Part shown: one piece after another, positions 8,760-16,633 of the stretch
Position numbering within the stretch: the stretch's first letter is position 1
Layout: the number at the start of each line of letters is the position of its first letter
NCBI GenBank assembly: GCA_051162045.1
Contig: JBISDI010000020.1
Length of the DNA stretch: 64,000 nucleotides
Strand: one strand, 5' to 3'
Source of the DNA: Anaerozeibacter quisquiliarum
GTDB taxonomy: Bacteria; Bacillota; Clostridia; Christensenellales; Aristaeellaceae
Program-made: the position numbers and the translations under genes
The notes under the pieces: model-generated
What the model saw: the letters and a program-made list of their open reading frames with translations, nothing else
Database searches by the model: none
What the model was told of the DNA's origin: nothing

Positions 8760-10283
8760 TTACTTCAAAATAATCAAGCCTTGTTCAATCAACGCTTGTA
8801 GATCCCTAAATGGACTAGTTTTGCTTTCCCACAGTGCATCAAGCTGTGGAATGACTTTTAACGCTGTTTCGATCACTTTGTCTTGCGGCATACCGAAATA
8901 GGTTTTATTGCCCGAAACCATTAGGCAGCCTTTCATTTTTCCAACGGGCAAGGCACAACCATAATTTGAAATAATGTCAAGTAGACAATATTTACGCACG
9001 ATTTCGGCTCGCTTCTGTGTTATTGACAATGCGCCCGTTGCGTCTTGATGTATAAGGCCTGCATTTATAGCTTCGTTGATAGCTATACCGATTTCATTCT
9101 CGGAATAATCCTCTTGAGCAAGAATAGCATATACTTCCTGTTTGTCGCCTGAAGTTCGGATAATAGCGTGTTCAATTTCTAAGGTTGTCAAGAATCGTAT
9201 TCCCTGTAATTCGCGTCGCAATTTAATCGGAGCGGTCCGAATTTGAATGAATTCTTTTGTAGTAGGCTTAGCAAGCATTTTTCGCAAGTCACCATTCAAG
9301 GACGCATAATAACCTGCTCCGTCTAAGTATTCTACAAAAACGGCATTTGTAAATTTCCGCTTCGTTACATTTCTTGTACTATCCGTCTGGTCAACAACCT
9401 TGTGAGATACGCTTCCCGAATCACCTGCATAAAACTGACTTTGAATAAATATCTTTGCCCCATCCCGCCTTGATTGATACGGTATAATAAAGTCATATTT
9501 ACGCTTTTTAATAGTATTTTCGGCGGGCATATCACCTAACAAATCGCCTATTTCTACATCTTGCGTATTGAAGTCAAACCCCGATTGCAGCCCCCAGTCG
9601 TGCATATAATTTCTAAGAATTTCTTCCGGTATATGGCCTTGGGTTGCGGTGATTGACCCGCGCGATTGAAATATCACAATGGAACTGATAAGCGAATCAG
9701 CATCACCAGTAAGTTTTTGCGCAACATATGAACTTCCTAAACTCCAAAGCTGCCTTGCATATTGCTCATCTGAAATTACAAGATGAAAATAGCTTTCAGC
9801 TATTACCTTTTGCAGTTCCTCTTGCTCCGCCAACCCTAGAATAGTTTTGGTTACATCTTCTAAAGAAATGGTTCTAGGAAGTTCTTTATTCCTCCATTGT
9901 CCCCGGCTATTCTTAACCGGATAAGAAGAAATTCCTACTTCGTTTTGTAACATAAGCGGAAATTGACATTTGAGGTTATTATCTGTTTTCCCTGTGGCAA
10001 GCAGCAGAACATTAAAAATACTGTCTAATATATTTTTTGCTTCTTCGTGCGATTTTCCCGCAATTAAAGATATGGCATTATCAGCTAATGCCATTGATGA
10101 ACACATTTCAGGCGTTTCATAGTTGTTTGTAATACAACCGCAAATATCGAAGCCGTTTTTCAGTAGTTGTAAATTAAGCCTGAATTGCTCTGTTTCCCTT
10201 ATATCTCCAAGGGACGGCGTGACCCACAAGTCAAATTCCGACATTTTTTCTACAAGAGTAGCAGCATAAGATTTTAGTTTCAT
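8760..10283 (-). CDS. Putative type II restriction endonuclease
   Basis: 507 residues, immediately upstream of and co-directional with the methyltransferase. No named enzyme recognised. A candidate PD-(D/E)XK-like core is RKYDFIIPYQ ... IFIQSQFYAGDSGS (residues ~250-285), with the usual acidic/Lys positions partly replaced (QSQ). The C-terminal third looks like a winged-helix region (IGIAINEAINAGLIHQD), suitable for DNA recognition. The role rests mainly on gene context; size and architecture fit restriction enzymes with separate recognition and cleavage domains. ATG at 10283. Upstream 10284-10421 contains a CCCCAC...GTGGGG inverted repeat (about 10350-10387) that could act in control of the operon. 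Confidence 0.7.
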   Translation of the reverse strand: MKLKSYAATLVEKMSEFDLWVTPSLGDIRETEQFRLNLQLLKNGFDICGCITNNYETPEMCSSMALADNAISLIAGKSHEEAKNILDSIFNVLLLATGKTDNNLKCQFPLMLQNEVGISSYPVKNSRGQWRNKELPRTISLEDVTKTILGLAEQEELQKVIAESYFHLVISDEQYARQLWSLGSSYVAQKLTGDADSLISSIVIFQSRGSITATQGHIPEEILRNYMHDWGLQSGFDFNTQDVEIGDLLGDMPAENTIKKRKYDFIIPYQSRRDGAKIFIQSQFYAGDSGSVSHKVVDQTDSTRNVTKRKFTNAVFVEYLDGAGYYASLNGDLRKMLAKPTTKEFIQIRTAPIKLRRELQGIRFLTTLEIEHAIIRTSGDKQEVYAILAQEDYSENEIGIAINEAINAGLIHQDATGALSITQKRAEIVRKYCLLDIISNYGCALPVGKMKGCLMVSGNKTYFGMPQDKVIETALKVIPQLDALWESKTSPFRDLQALIEQGLIILK

Positions 10284-10421
10284 TATTGCGCCCCCTTATC
10301 AGCATTTTCCATAGCTTGTTATAGCTGTAAAGCAAAAACAAACCCCACTGTTCGGCATCCCTCGTATCAGTATACCACAAGTGGGGCAAAGCCCGCAATC
10401 AATATTGTCAACCGTGATAGT

Positions 10422-10736
10422 TTATCTGCGCCGCTTTGCGTACAACGTCAGGTCGTCTTTGTACCCCTCAAACGAGTCCACGCGCGTAATATCGTACAAA
10501 GCCCCGTTGTACCGTATAACCTGCGTTGGCGTAATGTCGGGGCGGTAGTTAATGGTGAATAGCACTTCCTCAACCGCCATTTGCGCAGACGCGGCGAATA
10601 TCTCCTTGCCGGACAGGTGGCGAAAATATGCCCATACGGGTGGGCCTATGGGGGTCAGGGTTTCGGTGAAGTACCCGCTGCCGTTTGAGACGTTCAGCGC
10701 CGCCAGAATCTCAATTTTCTTGTCTTTCAGCTTCAT
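10422..10736 (-). CDS. Orphan phage head-closure (head-tail adaptor) protein, remnant of a second phage
   Basis: 104 residues, small beta-rich protein of the SPP1 gp16/HK97 head-closure type: a starting charged segment, WAYFRHLSGKEIFAASAQ, a VEEVLFTINYRPDI strand pair, then YNGALYDITRVDSFE. The ATG at 10736 follows GGGGG; the 17 codons upstream belong to the preceding gene in another frame. It differs from the resident phage's head-closure protein at 40035 and lies on the other strand, 30 kb from the head operon, so it comes from a different phage. Confidence 0.65.
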   Translation of the reverse strand: MKLKDKKIEILAALNVSNGSGYFTETLTPIGPPVWAYFRHLSGKEIFAASAQMAVEEVLFTINYRPDITPTQVIRYNGALYDITRVDSFEGYKDDLTLYAKRRR

Positions 10737-10814
10737 GCTACTGCCCCCGTAAATTCGTTCAGGTGCTCGTACAGCCCGACATAGCAATCCAGCAGCGCCG
10801 CCGTGCCGTCAATA
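10733..10814 (-). pseudogene. C-terminal scrap of a gene preceding the orphan head-closure gene
   Basis: Minus-strand frame SIDGTAALLDCYVGLYEHL ... GAVA ending in a TGA that overlaps the next ATG (ATGA), as in phage operons. Position suggests the end of a head-tail connector gene. It is cut at about 10814, where homology to the SLOG gene begins. Confidence 0.5.
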
Positions 10815-10996
10815 CTCACAGGTCATTGCAGCACCACCCGGCTACTCGTCGTAGGTCATTAAGAACAAATCAGCGTTATCGACCAGGGATCGATTTCTCT
10901 AGAACATGTAGGGAACTAGTGCACTCACGCCTGATCGCGGTCACGATGTTCACTCCCGCAGAAGCCAATCATGCCGCTTACAATGCTCGACATTCC
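10814..10996 (-). pseudogene. Decayed partial copy of the neighbouring SLOG-family gene
   Basis: This stretch aligns with 11555-11737 inside the intact SLOG gene. Both ends show the same 741-bp offset (ACTCACAGGTCAT at 10814 and 11555; CATTCC at 10991 and 11732). By eye about 70 percent of bases agree, with roughly one compensated indel; stop codons break the frame. It covers the RNRYMVANADLLLAAYDG region of the protein. Confidence 0.8.
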
Positions 10997-11069
10997 CAAT
11001 TGAGTACTCTAGTTTTCTATCGCATCGACTGTTTGGATATCTTGCCAAAGCAAACAAGTAAATTAGGCC

Positions 11070-11098
11070 TTTACATTTCAGATCAATGATGATACTCT
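11070..11098 (+). promoter_or_regulatory. Promoter for the small coiled-coil gene
   Basis: TTTACA (11070-11075), 17-bp spacer, TACTCT (11093-11098), 25 bp before the ATG at 11123. Confidence 0.5.
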
Positions 11099-11122
11099 CA
11101 TTTTTGAAAGGATGTGTGCATT

Positions 11123-11386
11123 ATGACCGTGAAGAGAAAATCAGAAGTTGTTGTTTCAGCTCAAAGTGGAGAAGCCAAGCGTACTTTCAGAAGCGCCGAA
11201 GAGAGGATCGCCGAAATTGATCGGAAGATCCAGTTTCATCAGAAGGCGATTGAACAGCTCGAAGCGAAGAAGGCCAAGACTGGAACCAGACGCCGCCAGA
11301 GCAAGTTAACTTATGCTAAGGTCTTTGCTGAACTGAAGGCATCCGGCAAGACACCAGAAGAAATCGCTGAATTGCTCAGCAGGTGA
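11123..11386 (+). CDS. Small basic coiled-coil protein, unknown function
   Basis: 87 residues, not recognised. The N-terminal third is polar (KRKSEVVVSAQSGEAKRTF), then a helical heptad stretch AEERIAEIDRKIQFHQKAIE, a basic patch KKAKTGTRRRQSK, and a C-terminal helix KTPEEIAELLSR resembling a short HTH or DNA-contact helix. The ATG at 11123 is preceded by GAAAGGA; a GTG at 11114 is possible. It has its own promoter and a terminator directly after, so it is an autonomous cassette on the strand opposite to its neighbours. A DNA-binding accessory role is only a guess. Confidence 0.65.
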   Translation: MTVKRKSEVVVSAQSGEAKRTFRSAEERIAEIDRKIQFHQKAIEQLEAKKAKTGTRRRQSKLTYAKVFAELKASGKTPEEIAELLSR

Positions 11387-11391
11387 TTTTC

Positions 11392-11413
11392 AACCCGCTT
11401 CGGCGGGTTTTCT
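11392..11413 (+). terminator. Rho-independent terminator
   Basis: AACCCGC-ttcg-GCGGGTT followed by TTCTCTT; UUCG tetraloop, directly after the coiled-coil gene. Confidence 0.85.
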
Positions 11414-11442
11414 CTTCAACTGCACTGATCCTGGAGAAGCGT

Positions 11443-11477
11443 AAATAAAAACCCCAGTCGCTTGAAGCAACCGAGGG
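11443..11477 (-). terminator. Terminator for the SLOG gene
   Basis: Minus strand: imperfect hairpin CCCTCGGTTGC-ttcaa-GCGACTGGGG followed by TTTTTATTT, located ~20 bp after the SLOG stop. Confidence 0.65.
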
Positions 11478-11495
11478 CTTTGGAGAACTCACAAA

Positions 11496-12029
11496 TTATG
11501 CAGCGCGAGACAGGGGCATAATCAACCGTATCGGCACACCCATTTCCCGGGCGTACTCACAGGTCATCGCCGTGCCGCCCGGCTGCCCGTCGTAGGCGGC
11601 TAAGAGCAAATCGGCATTAGCAACCATGTATCGATTTCTCCGGAACATGCATGATTTGGTGTACTCGTGCCCGGTGGCGGTTACGATGTCCGCCGCCGCA
11701 AACAGCCGATCATGCCGCATCCGGTACTCGTCATTCCAACGAGCCGCCTGTGCGTCAAACGGGCTGACCATCTCCAGGATGATCCAAGGATACTTCTCCT
11801 GTAGCTCCAGCACGGCTTCGGCCGCGAACAGGTCCATTCCCAATGCGCCCCCGCTGACGAAATGTGCGTAGCCTTCTCCGATCAGTGTCTCGATCATGTT
11901 CTTCAACCGGGCCTTGAACTCGACACAGCGCGGATCGGCCTCGTCATAACCAAAGGGCATCTTGGCGGGGCGATAGCCCGTGAAAGCGCAGCGCTTGAGT
12001 GAAGATTTCCGTTTCACAAGATTCGTCAC
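11496..12029 (-). CDS. SLOG-family (YpsA/DUF1273-like) nucleotide-binding protein
   Basis: About 177 residues, Rossmann-like SLOG fold. Seen: RCAFTGYRPAKM near the N-terminus, the glycine loop FVSGGALGMDLFAAEAVLEL, and the C-terminal RNRYMVANADLLLAAYDG with GGTAMTCEYAREMGVPI. SLOG domains bind nucleotides or nucleic-acid bases and occur in phages and in conflict systems. The GTG at 12029 is chosen because GGGAGGG (12036-12042) is 6 bp away; the ATG at 12035 abuts that site. A decayed copy of part of the gene lies at 10814-10996. First of the minus-strand lysogeny-side genes downstream of the repressor. Confidence 0.85.
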   Translation of the reverse strand: MTNLVKRKSSLKRCAFTGYRPAKMPFGYDEADPRCVEFKARLKNMIETLIGEGYAHFVSGGALGMDLFAAEAVLELQEKYPWIILEMVSPFDAQAARWNDEYRMRHDRLFAAADIVTATGHEYTKSCMFRRNRYMVANADLLLAAYDGQPGGTAMTCEYAREMGVPIRLIMPLSRAA

Positions 12030-12044
12030 TTTCATCCCTCCCGA

Positions 12045-12326
12045 TCAACCAACTTTGCGTTCCACGAACCATTTACCGATATTCGGACCGCTCAATTCCG
12101 TGCTGCGCTCAAAAAAAAGATACTTCTCATGTCCGTCCACCCGGATTGTGAAACGCTCGCCTTGTCCACCGGCGCGCATGGCGGCGGCGGGTTTACACGC
12201 CAACACTTGATCGATGTTATATCGCGTACCATCCTCCCAAACAAGGCTGCGCGGAAGCATACGCCCGTCCGCCCCAAAGTCGGCGCTTACCTGAACATAC
12301 ACTTTCGTTGGATTCCGATCCGGCAT
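12045..12326 (-). CDS. Conserved hypothetical phage protein
   Basis: 93 residues, predicted beta-rich (KVYVQVSADFGADG, LVWEDGTRYNIDQVL, GERFTIRVDGHEKYLFFE). No domain assigned. Good ribosome site (GAGGGATAA) before the ATG at 12326. It sits 2 bp after the winged-helix gene and ~15 bp before the SLOG gene, so the three probably form one transcript. Function unknown. Confidence 0.7.
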   Translation of the reverse strand: MPDRNPTKVYVQVSADFGADGRMLPRSLVWEDGTRYNIDQVLACKPAAAMRAGGQGERFTIRVDGHEKYLFFERSTELSGPNIGKWFVERKVG

Positions 12327-12328
12327 AG

Positions 12329-12754
12329 TTATCCCTCTTCCTGCTTGTTCGTCTCCAGTCTGCAGCTTACAACTCGGCTCACCGTGCCTTTTAACTGGCT
12401 GGCATCGAGTACTCCGCAGAATGTAACGGAAACGCCGTCCGTGCCAGTTTTTTCGAGGTTGCAGTCAAAGCAAATCACCCCGCCGTCAGCGACTTCCAAC
12501 TGTACCCTGCTTTGGCGCTCCGCACTGGCGTTAACAAGCTCCAAGCGGCGAAGCGGCGCCAACGTCCGCGACTTCTGATCGCGCAACGTGATCCTCCCTT
12601 CAGCCTTCAACTGCTCGATATGGCGACTGACGCTGGAGGGTGACCTCAAACCAACCGCGCTCGCGATCTCACGGTAGGTTGGCGAGAACCCATTGGCATC
12701 CACAAAGCCCACGATGTATTCCAGGATGCGTTCCTTTATCTCCTTGTGCTGCAC
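12329..12754 (-). CDS. LexA-type winged-helix protein without peptidase domain
   Basis: 141 residues. Residues 1-65 match the LexA DNA-binding domain: KERILEYIVGFVDANGFSPT, the recognition region YREIASAVGLRSPSSVSRHI, then LKAEGRITLRD. The rest (RVQLEVADGGVICFDCNLEK ...) is a beta-rich region without the Ser-Lys S24 peptidase motifs, so it should not self-cleave. Start is the GTG at 12754 after GAGGTGAT. It may bind SOS-like operators or phage operators near the repressor; inference. Confidence 0.78.
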   Translation of the reverse strand: MQHKEIKERILEYIVGFVDANGFSPTYREIASAVGLRSPSSVSRHIEQLKAEGRITLRDQKSRTLAPLRRLELVNASAERQSRVQLEVADGGVICFDCNLEKTGTDGVSVTFCGVLDASQLKGTVSRVVSCRLETNKQEEG

Positions 12755-12894
12755 CAGATCACCTCATCTCCACCGATCCATGGGCGTGATTCGTTTTTCT
12801 CGACCCAACTTGACTGAATTCCTTTCCCCCTTGCGGTTAATTCATAAAGGGGATAGCAAATAAACCGACCGCCTATACAATTCACATTAGGACG

Positions 12895-13779
12895 TTAGGC
12901 TTCGCCGTGCTTGCTCTTCTTCCGCTTTTCCCTATAGATATCTTCCAGCACTTCCTGCTCAAGGCCGGTGGCATACTGATCTTTTTCCAGGACTCCCAGC
13001 ACCCTGCCGGTACACCGGACATTGTCGTCTGCCGAGAACTTCATGACCGGGTATGCGGGATTGTGGGAGTGAAGTCCATCTTTCTGATACTCTTTGACGA
13101 AGCCCTCGCCAGCTGCCACAAAGATCCCGATTTCGCCAGGCTCAATGCGATCCGCGTGCTCAACCAACAGATCGTCCCCATCATGATAAGTTGGCTCCAT
13201 ACTGTCGCCGGTGACAGAAATGATCTCGTCGGCGCGGCAGACGTTACGGCTCACGCGTGCGAACACATACTCCGCCTTGCTTTCATCGCTCAGATAAAAG
13301 CCGGTACCGGCCGAAGCCAGCAAGTCGGAGCGGCGCAGCCGCTCAAAGTCGCGTTCACAGTTCGCCTTGAACGCCGCGTCATTGTTCTCGATCATGGTGT
13401 CAATCATGCAATCCACCAAGGTCCTGTCGTACCTGGTCAGAGAACGGTAATTGGTCAGATGGCGTTGTTCGTCGAAAGAAAGCTCCCCAAGCCTGGCTGG
13501 CGAGCCAAACAGCGTGGAGATTGAGACCCCCAGGGCTTCGCTCAGTGGAGGGAGCAGGTTCATGTCAGGCCGACCGCGCCCAGCTTCCCAATTGCAGACA
13601 GCGTTCTTCTTCACGCCAACCTTCGCCGCAAGCTGCGGCTGACTCAGCCCGCACTTAATGCGCAGCGCCCGAATTCTATCGCCGTACTGCTCCTTGTTAA
13701 ACTGATACAACTTCTTCGCTTTCGCTTCCGCGAGATGCGTGATGTTCCCCTGCGAGGGCTTAGGAGTTGTCGGTGCCAT
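12895..13779 (-). CDS. Phage repressor: XRE HTH + S24 (LexA/CI-type) self-cleaving domain
   Basis: 294 residues. HTH of the Cro/CI type at about 34-88 (YGDRIRALRIKCGLSQPQLA ... VCNWEAGRGRPDMNLL). The C-terminal S24 peptidase carries nucleophile Ser193 in GDSMEPTY and Lys229 in GEGFVKEY; the probable cleavage bond is Ala157-Gly158 in LASAGTG. Known role: keeps lytic genes off, and RecA-stimulated autocleavage after DNA damage causes induction. ATG at 13779 with GGGGG upstream, own promoter at 13817-13845, divergent from the rightward early genes, the standard lysogeny-switch arrangement. Confidence 0.93.
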   Translation of the reverse strand: MAPTTPKPSQGNITHLAEAKAKKLYQFNKEQYGDRIRALRIKCGLSQPQLAAKVGVKKNAVCNWEAGRGRPDMNLLPPLSEALGVSISTLFGSPARLGELSFDEQRHLTNYRSLTRYDRTLVDCMIDTMIENNDAAFKANCERDFERLRRSDLLASAGTGFYLSDESKAEYVFARVSRNVCRADEIISVTGDSMEPTYHDGDDLLVEHADRIEPGEIGIFVAAGEGFVKEYQKDGLHSHNPAYPVMKFSADDNVRCTGRVLGVLEKDQYATGLEQEVLEDIYREKRKKSKHGEA

Positions 13780-13816
13780 GATTTAGCCCCCCTACTACAC
13801 TTTTCTATTCGGCCGC

Positions 13817-13845
13817 ATTATAGCACACCATCGATGTACTGTAAA
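13817..13845 (-). promoter_or_regulatory. Repressor promoter
   Basis: Minus strand TTTACA (13840-13845), 17-bp spacer, TATAAT (13817-13822), ~38 bp before the repressor ATG. Close to consensus. Confidence 0.8.
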
Positions 13846-13923
13846 GCGCCCCAGAAACTCCGGATCAAATTTCACATCGTGTTCGATTCCCAGAAATAGG
13901 CGAATGTTAAATTGCGCCGAAAA

Positions 13924-13935
13924 GAACGCTTGTTC
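13924..13935 (+). promoter_or_regulatory. SOS (LexA/DinR, Cheo-type) box
   Basis: GAACGCTTGTTC, a perfect match to the Gram-positive LexA half-sites GAAC-N4-GTTC. It ends 12 bp before the -35 of the rightward promoter, so LexA binding could block the polymerase gene's promoter. Confidence 0.85.
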
Positions 13936-13947
13936 TCTACGGTCGAT

Positions 13948-13976
13948 TTGCTTAGACATCAACCGTGTGCTATACT
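13948..13976 (+). promoter_or_regulatory. Rightward promoter before the Y-family polymerase
   Basis: TTGCTT (13948-13953), 17-bp spacer, TATACT (13971-13976). It starts the transcript downstream of the apparent start at 13965, which rules that start out and supports the ATG at 14049. Confidence 0.72.
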
Positions 13977-14048
13977 CCGTTTCACCGTATCCGGCCGGTG
14001 GCGAAATGGCACTTGTCCGGGCCGGACGAGAAGGGAGTGGAGAAAGAA

Positions 14049-15287
14049 ATGAGCCAGGTTGTGCTTCATTCAGACCTCAACTGTTTTTACGCAGCAGTCG
14101 AGATGATGCTGGACCCATCACTTAAGGGAAAGGCGGTCGCGGTCTGCGGTTCGACGGAAAACCGACACGGGATCGTGCTTGCGAAATCCTACCCCGCGAA
14201 GGCGAAGGGCGTCAAGACAGGGCAGGCGAACTGGGAGGCGCGCCAGGCATGCCCCGGCCTGATCTGCGTCCCACCCCAGTACGATCAGTACCTGAAATAC
14301 TCGAGGCTGGTGCGCGCGATATATGCTCGGTACGCGGACGACATCGAGCCGTTCGGCATGGACGAGGCGTGGATCTCGGTTCGCGGGTGCGGCAGCGTCC
14401 GGAAGGGCGGCCTCGAAGTGGCGGAGGAAATCCGGCAGACCGTGAAGGACGAGCTCGGGCTGTCAGTCTCCATCGGTGTGTCTTTCAGCAAAATCTTTGC
14501 CAAATTGGGGAGCGATATGAAGAAGCCGGATGCGATCACCGTGCTGCATGAGGACAACTGGCGGGAGAAAGTCTGGCCGTTGCCGGTGTCGGAACTGCTC
14601 TACGTCGGGCCGGCCACCACTAAAAAGTTGGCGCAGACGAACGTCCGAACCATCGGGGAACTGGCCCATATGGGTCCCGAAAACCTGCGCGCCAGATTTG
14701 GCAAGAACGGCGTCATGCTGTGGGCGTTCGCCAACGGGCTGGACAACGCCAAGGTCAGCCCATCCGATTACGAAGCGCCGATCAAGTCCGTGGGACACGG
14801 CACCACCTGCGTGGTTGACCTTGACAACGAGTACGCCGTCTGGCTTGTGCTGTACGAACTGGCACAGGACGTTGGGCACCGGCTGCGGGAGAGCGAGCTG
14901 GCGGCGCGGGGCGTACAGCTGACGGTCAAGGACAAGGACTTCGGCTGGCAACAGTTTCAACTGCCGCTGAGCTTCCCTACGCAGAGCCCGCTCGAGATGG
15001 CGCAGGCCGCGTTCGCGCTGTTCCGGGCTCGATACAACTGGTTGAAGCCGGTGCGGGCGCTTACCGTGCGCGGAATCAACCTGGTGCCGGAGAAGCGCCC
15101 CGTGCAACTGGACATGTTCGACGACGTGGTAAAGCGCGAAAGGCGCAAGGCGCTGGACGACACTATTGATGAGATCCGGCGCCGGTTCGGCTACCGGGCG
15201 ATCTGCCCCGCGTCCCTCCTGGGTGATCTCAGGATGGCGCAGGACAAGTGCGAGACCGTCACGATGCCGGGCCTCATGTATATGTAA
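14049..15287 (+). CDS. Y-family (UmuC/DinB-type) translesion DNA polymerase
   Basis: 412 residues. Palm motif VLHSDLNCFYAAVE with the first metal-binding Asp, then GIVLAKSYPAKAKGVKTG, the catalytic acidic pair in PFGMDEAWISV, the SIGVSFSKIFAKLGSDMKKP fingers region, and helix-hairpin-helix YVGPATTKKLAQTNVRTIG. The little-finger domain follows, then a beta-clamp-binding motif QLDMF at 353-357. It copies damaged templates at the cost of fidelity. The ATG at 14049 follows GGAGAAAG. The SOS box and promoter upstream indicate damage-induced expression, so phage induction and mutagenic synthesis would coincide. First rightward gene opposite the repressor. Confidence 0.93.
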   Translation: MSQVVLHSDLNCFYAAVEMMLDPSLKGKAVAVCGSTENRHGIVLAKSYPAKAKGVKTGQANWEARQACPGLICVPPQYDQYLKYSRLVRAIYARYADDIEPFGMDEAWISVRGCGSVRKGGLEVAEEIRQTVKDELGLSVSIGVSFSKIFAKLGSDMKKPDAITVLHEDNWREKVWPLPVSELLYVGPATTKKLAQTNVRTIGELAHMGPENLRARFGKNGVMLWAFANGLDNAKVSPSDYEAPIKSVGHGTTCVVDLDNEYAVWLVLYELAQDVGHRLRESELAARGVQLTVKDKDFGWQQFQLPLSFPTQSPLEMAQAAFALFRARYNWLKPVRALTVRGINLVPEKRPVQLDMFDDVVKRERRKALDDTIDEIRRRFGYRAICPASLLGDLRMAQDKCETVTMPGLMYM

Positions 15288-15310
15288 TCAGGAAAAGGAA
15301 GGTATGCCCA

Positions 15311-15565
15311 ATGCGCGATCCGAACATGCTGGCAATAGCCTGCTCCTCCTGCAGAAAGCGGGCTTTCGACACGACCGCACTCCCCGAACCACCGGTAACG
15401 ATCAAGATGAAATGCCCGCAGTGCGGAATCTTGGTTTCCATCCCTCTCGTCTCGGATTCCGTTCTGTATAAGCCGCCTCACGCCTCTGAAAGAGGCAAGA
15501 TTCTCAGGCTGGCGCCCGCGGGGCATGAACAGCGGCGATGGTCGCGAAAGAGCGGCCACGATTGA
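15311..15565 (+). CDS. Com-like small zinc-ribbon protein
   Basis: 84 residues with two CxxC knuckles spaced like the Mu Com protein: IACSSCRKRAF and IKMKCPQCGILV. Com is a zinc-binding regulator that stimulates translation of mom mRNA; relatives are common in Firmicutes phages, usually without a known target. The last ~30 residues (SERGKILRLAPAGHEQRRWS) are not part of the domain. ATG at 15311 preceded by GGAAGG; it follows the polymerase gene by ~20 bp and is probably co-transcribed. Confidence 0.7.
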   Translation: MRDPNMLAIACSSCRKRAFDTTALPEPPVTIKMKCPQCGILVSIPLVSDSVLYKPPHASERGKILRLAPAGHEQRRWSRKSGHD

Positions 15566-15679
15566 TTGGCAACATACCGAGCAACGGCTCCGTACAGCAG
15601 GTGAAATAGTCCTGGCCGCCCATGAGCGGCAGCGCATTGCCTGATAAGCAGGCCAATGGAGATTCTGTAGCGAGTGACC

Positions 15680-15742
15680 AAATAGCCGGATGATTGCGGG
15701 ATGGGTGTTTTGCACCCGTTCCCCTTCATCCGGCTATTTTTT
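15680..15742 (+). terminator. Large rho-independent terminator
   Basis: AAATAGCCGGATG (15680-15692) pairs with CATCCGGCTATTT (15727-15739) plus TTT; inside is a second stem GGGTG-ttttg-CACCC. It ends the polymerase/Com transcript. 15743-15988 holds no gene I can support. Confidence 0.88.
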
Positions 15743-15988
15743 GTCGGCTAAGTCCGGCGAGCGGTTCCTTTCGCTGTAGGAGCCTTACAACCTTACGGCG
15801 CGGCATTCCATCAGGGACCATCTCTGCACCTTGTACAGCCTGATCCTGCCGGGTCGCTCCCGGTCAGAAGTTCCCGATCAAGCTGGAAGACCCGCACCGC
15901 GCTTGGGAAGGCGCAGGTGCAGCCTATGAGGGAGACTCCTTCATTTTCGGGCTGCCCGTATTTGGTGCACCTTGAAATGGGCGGATTT

Positions 15989-16029
15989 GCTCCCTCAGCG
16001 CAAGAAAGCGTAGAGGGAGCTTCATTTTT
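15989..16029 (+). terminator. Second hairpin with T-rich tail before the sigma-like gene
   Basis: GCTCCCTC (15989-15996) pairs with GAGGGAGC (16013-16020), then TTCATTTTT. It lies in the leader 50 bp before the sigma-like gene, so it could act as an attenuator rather than a plain terminator. Confidence 0.6.
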
Positions 16030-16078
16030 GCCTTCTCTCGCTTTCGGAACACAAACCGACGACGAGAGGAGACAAATC

Positions 16079-16627
16079 ATGAAAACCAGGAAAACACCTC
16101 TGGACAAGCGTTTGACCTATTCCTATATGGACGCCGATGGCGGCGTTGTGGCCCTCTACCCCGGCAAGGACGGCGTGACCGAGGCCGACATCAAGCGGCT
16201 GCATGCTCTTGATGACGCTGAGGTGTACCAAAACCTCAAAGCCGCCCATCGGTATATCTCTCCTGACGAGAAGGCCGTAATGACGGCGTGGCGTAAAACA
16301 CACCCTGGGGAACCCGAACCGTCCTCGTGGCAGCTTTGGAATGCTCCGCTCTCATCTGTGTACGGCGGCGAAGATGACGCCGAGGATAAGAACCAGCTTG
16401 CCCTTCGCGCGTGGGAACTCACGCGGAAGGAGGATGTCTCCCCTCGCGCCGAGAGCGTCCGGGACTTCATCGCCACCCTTCCCGAATATCAGCAGAATCT
16501 GTACCGCTTATACTTCATTGAGGGTAAACAGCAATCTGAAATCGCTGACGAGCTCGGCAAGGGTCGTCCCGCCATTAGTCGCGCGCTAGGTCGTCTGTTC
16601 GAGTCCATCAAAGAAAACTGCAGATAA
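16079..16627 (+). CDS. Sigma-70 region 4-like regulator
   Basis: 182 residues. The C-terminal ~60 residues form a sigma-region-4 HTH: LPEYQQNLYRLYFIEGKQQS then EIADELGKGRPAISRALGRL. The N-terminal part (YSYMDADGGVVALYPGKDG, then DADVYQN-like acidic helices) is typical of clostridial phage and plasmid sigma-like proteins. ATG at 16079 after GAGAGGAG; upstream codons belong to the leader. It probably controls transcription of the early operon that starts right after it; the target promoter is not identified. Confidence 0.75.
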   Translation: MKTRKTPLDKRLTYSYMDADGGVVALYPGKDGVTEADIKRLHALDDAEVYQNLKAAHRYISPDEKAVMTAWRKTHPGEPEPSSWQLWNAPLSSVYGGEDDAEDKNQLALRAWELTRKEDVSPRAESVRDFIATLPEYQQNLYRLYFIEGKQQSEIADELGKGRPAISRALGRLFESIKENCR

Positions 16628-16633
16628 ACCTCC

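Noticed and set aside
13904..14048. Longer N-terminus for the Y-family polymerase
   Set aside because: The upstream codons overlap the SOS box and promoter, and the conserved domain begins right after the ATG at 14049.
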